Part shown: one piece after another, positions 12,267 through 12,884 of the stretch
Layout: every line of letters begins with the position of its first letter
Numbering within the stretch: position 1 is the stretch's first letter
Origin: CAYLZW01 sp964388085
GTDB lineage: Bacteria > Myxococcota > UBA727 > CAYLZW01
Length of the DNA stretch: 12,884 nucleotides
Direction: 5' to 3'
NCBI GenBank assembly: GCA_964388085.1
Contig: CAYLZW010000163.1
Coordinates: 1 to 12,884, forward strand
Notes under the pieces: generated by a model
Databases searched by the model: none
Told to the model about the DNA's origin: nothing
What the model saw: only the letters and a program-made list of their open reading frames with translations
Made by a program: the position numbers and the translations under genes

Positions 12267-12884
12267 TCAGCTCACGCGCTCGAGCTCCTGCACGTCGTGG
12301 ACGAGGAGCGGCGGCAGGTGCAGGTAGCGGGTGGTACGCCGCTTCGACTCGATGTCGCGGTAGACCCGACGGACGGCCTCTTCGGGCAGGCCGAGCTCGG
12401 CGCCGATCTCCGCGGGGGGCGCGTCGTGGTTGTAGGCGAACAGACAGAGATCCATCTGGTCGTAGGGCAGGGAGAAGTAGAACTCCTCCTGCGACTGGGG
12501 CAGCGAGTACGTGTCGGTCGTCGGAGGACGCGCGCGAATCTCCTGCGGCAGGCCGAGCGCCTCCGCCAGCGCGTACACCTGTGACTTGTAGAGGTGCGCG
12601 ATGGGCTTCAGATCGGCCGCGCCGTCGCCGCCCTTCACGAAGAAGCCCTGGTCGTACTCGAGGCGGTTCGGGGTTCCGGCCACGGCGTAGTTCAGCCGGT
12701 CGGCGTGGAAGTACTCGAGCATCTTGCGCGTGCGCTGCTTGAAGTTCGTCGCGGCCACGATGCTGAGGTAGGCGGCCGGCGAGAGCCGCTTCTTCCGCTG
12801 CTCACCCGACGGGCTCTGCACCACGACGGAATAGACGCGGTACTGGTCGCTGTCCGTGACGCTCGGCAGCACGATCTTGGAGCG
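12267..12884 (-). CDS. nadE: NH3-dependent NAD+ synthetase (C-terminal part, truncated by window end)
   Basis: NadE amidates deamido-NAD+ to NAD+ using ATP, the last step of NAD biosynthesis, in the cytoplasm. The 205 visible residues include the substrate-binding and catalytic blocks LNYAVAGTPNRLEYDQGFF, VKGGDGAADLKPIAHLYKSQ, VYALAEALGLPQEI and PPTTDTYSLPQSQEEFYF, ending normally at KRRTTRYLHLPPLLV plus about ten residues. The N-terminal third, with the SGGxDS ATP-pyrophosphatase loop, lies beyond the window, so whether it carries a glutaminase domain cannot be seen. The frame is open to base 12884; the GTG at 12872 is an internal codon. Convergent with the DUF1993 gene across 130 nt. Confidence 0.92.
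   Translation of the reverse strand, partial: RSKIVLPSVTDSDQYRVYSVVVQSPSGEQRKKRLSPAAYLSIVAATNFKQRTRKMLEYFHADRLNYAVAGTPNRLEYDQGFFVKGGDGAADLKPIAHLYKSQVYALAEALGLPQEIRARPPTTDTYSLPQSQEEFYFSLPYDQMDLCLFAYNHDAPPAEIGAELGLPEEAVRRVYRDIESKRRTTRYLHLPPLLVHDVQELERVS

Noticed and set aside
1367..12884. General TGA recoding in this genome
   Set aside because: Several genes (DUF3592-like, serpin, barrel protein, nadE) have open frames after TGA, but all end at family-typical lengths and long open frames are expected in DNA this GC-rich.

Overview
The window is GC-rich DNA with very high third-position GC in its genes. Four predicted lipoproteins, two of them with Gly-Glu dipeptide linkers, a Cys-rich C-x5-C-x5-C-x5-C module, and a lipidated serpin together suggest a myxobacterium-like member of Myxococcota (or the related Bradymonadia). 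This is inferred from protein style; no rRNA or tRNA gene is present to confirm it.

Layout. (1) 1-1366: a small possible mobile-element remnant. It has a ~200-bp imperfect palindrome (57-255), a RusA-like Holliday-junction-resolvase-family gene (299-739, +) and an excisionase/MerR-like helix-turn-helix gene (660-971, -) whose 3' end overlaps the RusA gene by 80 nt. Then comes ~390 nt with only one weak ORF. (2) 1367-2734: a DUF3592-like membrane protein (-). (3) 2735-4361: a lipidated serpin (-). Its TGA stop sits in the loop of a hairpin and is followed in the same frame by an Asp-rich tract with DxDxDG motifs. (4) 4624-5775: a secreted lipoprotein (+) with a (GE)19 linker and a C-terminal domain of a conserved uncharacterised secreted family. 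(5) 5878-10251: a tight three-gene operon (-), read as beta-propeller lipoprotein, paralogous beta-propeller lipoprotein, then outer-membrane beta-barrel. Gaps are 10 nt and an ATGA overlap. (6) 10252-10601: a gene-free stretch with a 3+3+3 G-rich tandem array likely to form G-quadruplexes. (7) 10602-12884: metabolic genes: a crotonase-superfamily protein (-), a DUF1993 protein (+) and the 3' two-thirds of NAD+ synthetase nadE (-, cut by the window end).

How they fit together. Genes 3-5 all encode exported, mostly lipid-anchored envelope proteins: a protease inhibitor likely aimed at trypsin-like enzymes, a GE-linker lipoprotein, and a propeller/propeller/barrel set that is the best candidate for an undescribed envelope complex. 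The flanking metabolic genes look like ordinary chromosome. The first 1 kb looks like accessory DNA.

Limits: families were assigned by reading motifs, without database searches. Start sites of the RusA-like gene and the weak ORF at 1115-1363 are uncertain. Promoters and terminators are tentative.
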